Assembly: GCA_947095535.1 (NCBI GenBank)
Contig: OX352774.1
Span: 236,431,825 to 236,495,824, forward strand
Length of the DNA: 64,000 nucleotides
Source of the DNA: Poecilobothrus nobilitatus
Lineage: Eukaryota; Arthropoda; Insecta; Diptera; Dolichopodidae
Reading direction: 5' to 3'
Of this stretch, positions 62,306 to 64,000 are shown piece by piece (position 1 is the first letter of the stretch; each line of letters begins with the position of its first letter). A program made the position numbers and the translations under genes. The notes beneath the pieces are model-generated. The model was not told where the DNA came from. It made no database searches and saw only the letters and a program-made list of their open reading frames with translations.

Positions 62306-62470
62306 GGCTCTACGAAGTAGCGTCTAATGAAATAACATCTAAAATTTTTCGGGTTTTTTAGATTTTATTTTCAAATACAAAGATATCTAAAAAATATTTT
62401 GTGAAATAACATCTAAATATAAATGAAAAAGCGGTGTAATATTGAAATGAAATTTAATTGAAAAATGAAA
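62306..62470. mobile_element. single TIR end related to the 4.2-kb element
   Basis: GGCTCTACGAAGTAGCGTCT then AATGAAATAACATCT matches the start of the element at 4245 (GGCTCCATGAAATAGTGTCG then AAATAATGTCG). It uses GTCTAA in place of GTCGCA, like the MITE at 20349. GTGAAATAACATCTAAA follows as a subterminal repeat. No opposite end was found within 800 bp, so this is a truncated or rearranged copy. Confidence 0.42.
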
Positions 62471-62635
62471 AAAAACAACAAAATAAAAATTTAAGATCTA
62501 ACTACAAGATCTCAAAAAAAAAAAATTAAATAATTACCAAAATAAAAAAAATTAATTTTTTTTTGCAAACTCATAAAACCAATATATAGATGAAATATAT
62601 AGTGCAGTGTTAAAACTTTCAATGGGAGTCGCGTA

Positions 62636-62830
62636 CAGTCCCAATGAAATAAGCGTATAACCCTAATTTTGTAACAAACTATATAAAATCCCTTCAAATT
62701 ACCTTTTTAAATATATAATTGAATAACAAACAACTTAAAATAGTAGGGGTTGCCCCAAAAGCTCTGTTCATCATATTATTGAAACCCTGATTTCGTTATA
62801 CCAACTATAAAATTTATCTCTATTTATTTA
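62636..62830 (+). repeat. two copies of the shared 35-bp MITE module
   Basis: GCGTATAACCCTAATTTTGT (62652) and AACCCTGATTTCGTTATACC (about 62786), each followed by AACT-TATAAAAT, are two direct copies of the module also seen at 5.3-5.9, 22.4, 28.5 and 58.3 kb. The second copy is preceded by CATATTATTGAAACCCTGAT, matching the reverse complement of 28520-28552. Confidence 0.5.
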
Positions 62831-62869
62831 ATTCTATTTAATTATTTTTAATGCTTTACTACTTAATAT

Positions 62870-63005
62870 TTTTTTCCTAAAGGAGGTACAAATCTTCGAA
62901 GCACACTAAAAGTACCAAAAAATATGTCTTTGATAGTGTCAGATTCTTGATTAACCCCACCTCCTCTTTTAACCAATATAATGGAATGAAACCTAAACCG
63001 AACTA
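62870..63005 (+). repeat. single unit of the 120-bp repeat family
   Basis: GGAGGTACAAATCTTCGAAG, GATAGTGTCAGATTCTTGAT, CCCACCTCCTCTTTTAACCA and ATATAATGGAATGAAACC match the last unit at 52834-52985 in order. Only one unit is present, directly after the MITE modules. Confidence 0.55.
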
Positions 63006-64000
63006 CTAATGCAGCACATAATGGCTAGCAAGTAGGGTCAGCAATGGAAATGACAGAGATGTGGAAACTTTAAATTGGGGAGTGCGAAATTCTTAGTATG
63101 TATGTAAAAAAATTAAGTAGTCTTAGAGTTAGTTGTAAAAGGTGGCAGCTCTCAGTAGTTTTCATGTCGAAAAAATATTAATTACTTTATTATTACAAAA
63201 AAAAAAAAACTTTAACGTATTATTTAAAGAAAAAATTGATGTTTTTTAGTAGGTAACTTTGAATGGTTTTCAATCCAGTAATTCCTTTACAAATTTCTAT
63301 GTGATTGAACTTTAAATTAAAATTGAACAGCAATATTTTCTTATGATTCTCACCAATCAGTTAACAATAAATGAATTTGAATAATTTCATTGAAATTTAA
63401 ATTAATTGACATTTTATAATGTATAATGTCTATTTTTACTGGTAAACATTAAAATTATTTTTTGTAAATCTAAAATGGAGATTTTTGCTCTATATAAGAT
63501 ATTAGAAAAAAAAAATTCATAATATATGAAATTCATGGAGTATTGCCTAAAAATTTTTAATTTATTATGTATTTTGAATTTGAGATATAATAGCACGTTG
63601 GTTAACAGAAACAATATTCCTTGCAAAACTAATGAACTCGCCTTTGACTGATCAACATTTTATTATATTCTGTGTAAAAATTTAATCTAAGTTACTGCAA
63701 ACAAAGACTCCATCAAAAAATTTTTAATTAAAGTCAAACAAAATAATTAATAATGATTTTGTCCAGAAAAATAAACAAAGTAAAAAAAAATAAATTGAAT
63801 TTCAAAAGATTGGATATATTCAAAGAATTTGTAGATTATTGTTGTACACAAAAACACATTTTAATAATAGATTGGCAATACGCAACTTGATAATATTGTG
63901 TTAATTGATCTTGGTTTCAAATAAAAAATTTTCAAAGTTTCTACATACAGGTAACAGCATCCAGTTCCAAAACCAAACTAAAAAAAACACAAAACAAAAT
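63006..64000. other. gene-free A/T-rich stretch
   Basis: No gene is supported. A 70-codon minus frame (63414-63626) has no domain. ACATACAG|GTAACA near 63950 could be a splice donor, but nothing upstream supports an exon. Confidence 0.45.

Overview
The window is an A/T-rich (roughly three quarters A+T by eye) stretch of animal, almost certainly insect, nuclear DNA. I found no intact protein-coding gene, rRNA or genuine tRNA. Long poly(dA) and poly(dT) tracts, TATGTATATA-type words, long (AT)n runs, tRNA-derived SINEs, LINE relics and DNA-transposon remnants all point to intergenic or large-intron DNA. Repeats ending in (ACGG)n with a TACGGGTATA-like tail resemble repeats I know from fly genomes. 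A fly (Diptera) is therefore my best guess, but this is inference and no species is claimed.

Layout. 0-4.2 kb: mostly featureless, with one good-looking short candidate exon (1811-1868). 4.2-6.1 kb: a large terminal-inverted-repeat (TIR) element with a fold-back core and two exon-like blocks. 8.8-9.0 kb: a LINE 3' tail. 10.1-11.9 kb: a TIR-like element whose 477-bp unit is tandemly repeated, with a diverged single copy at 16.5 kb. 13.0-13.3 kb: a LINE reverse-transcriptase relic. 17.5 kb: a repeat matching one at 49.6 kb. 20.3-22.8 kb: a cluster of MITE, LINE tail, SINE and second MITE. 23.0-23.6 kb: an unexplained less A/T-rich island. 26.1 kb: SINE. 28.3 kb: possible MITE. 29.8-31.2 kb: LINE C-terminus and a fly-like (ACGG) repeat. 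34.2-35.9 kb: LINE tail, RT relic and SINE. 39.8-40.4 kb: a pogo-type (Tc1/mariner) deletion derivative that keeps the start of its transposase. 45 kb: another LINE relic. 52.6 kb: a 120-bp tandem triplet. 54.6-55.1 kb: a hAT-type MITE. 57.9-58.6 kb: a MITE holding an old SINE that itself holds a younger SINE. 60 kb: LINE relic. 62.3-63.0 kb: a mosaic of repeat ends.

The parts form a transposon record rather than a pathway. At least three LINE lineages left pseudogenised 3' ends, and one tRNA-derived SINE family was active recently enough to leave a perfect 13-bp target duplication. Several MITE families share an internal module of about 35 bp. No autonomous element is intact. The observations most worth a second look are the exon/intron fragment inside the 4.2-6.1 kb element, the shared MITE module, the homogenised 477-bp array inside TIRs, and the triple nesting at 58 kb. 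Everything was read by eye, so boundaries are approximate except where a target-site duplication is quoted.
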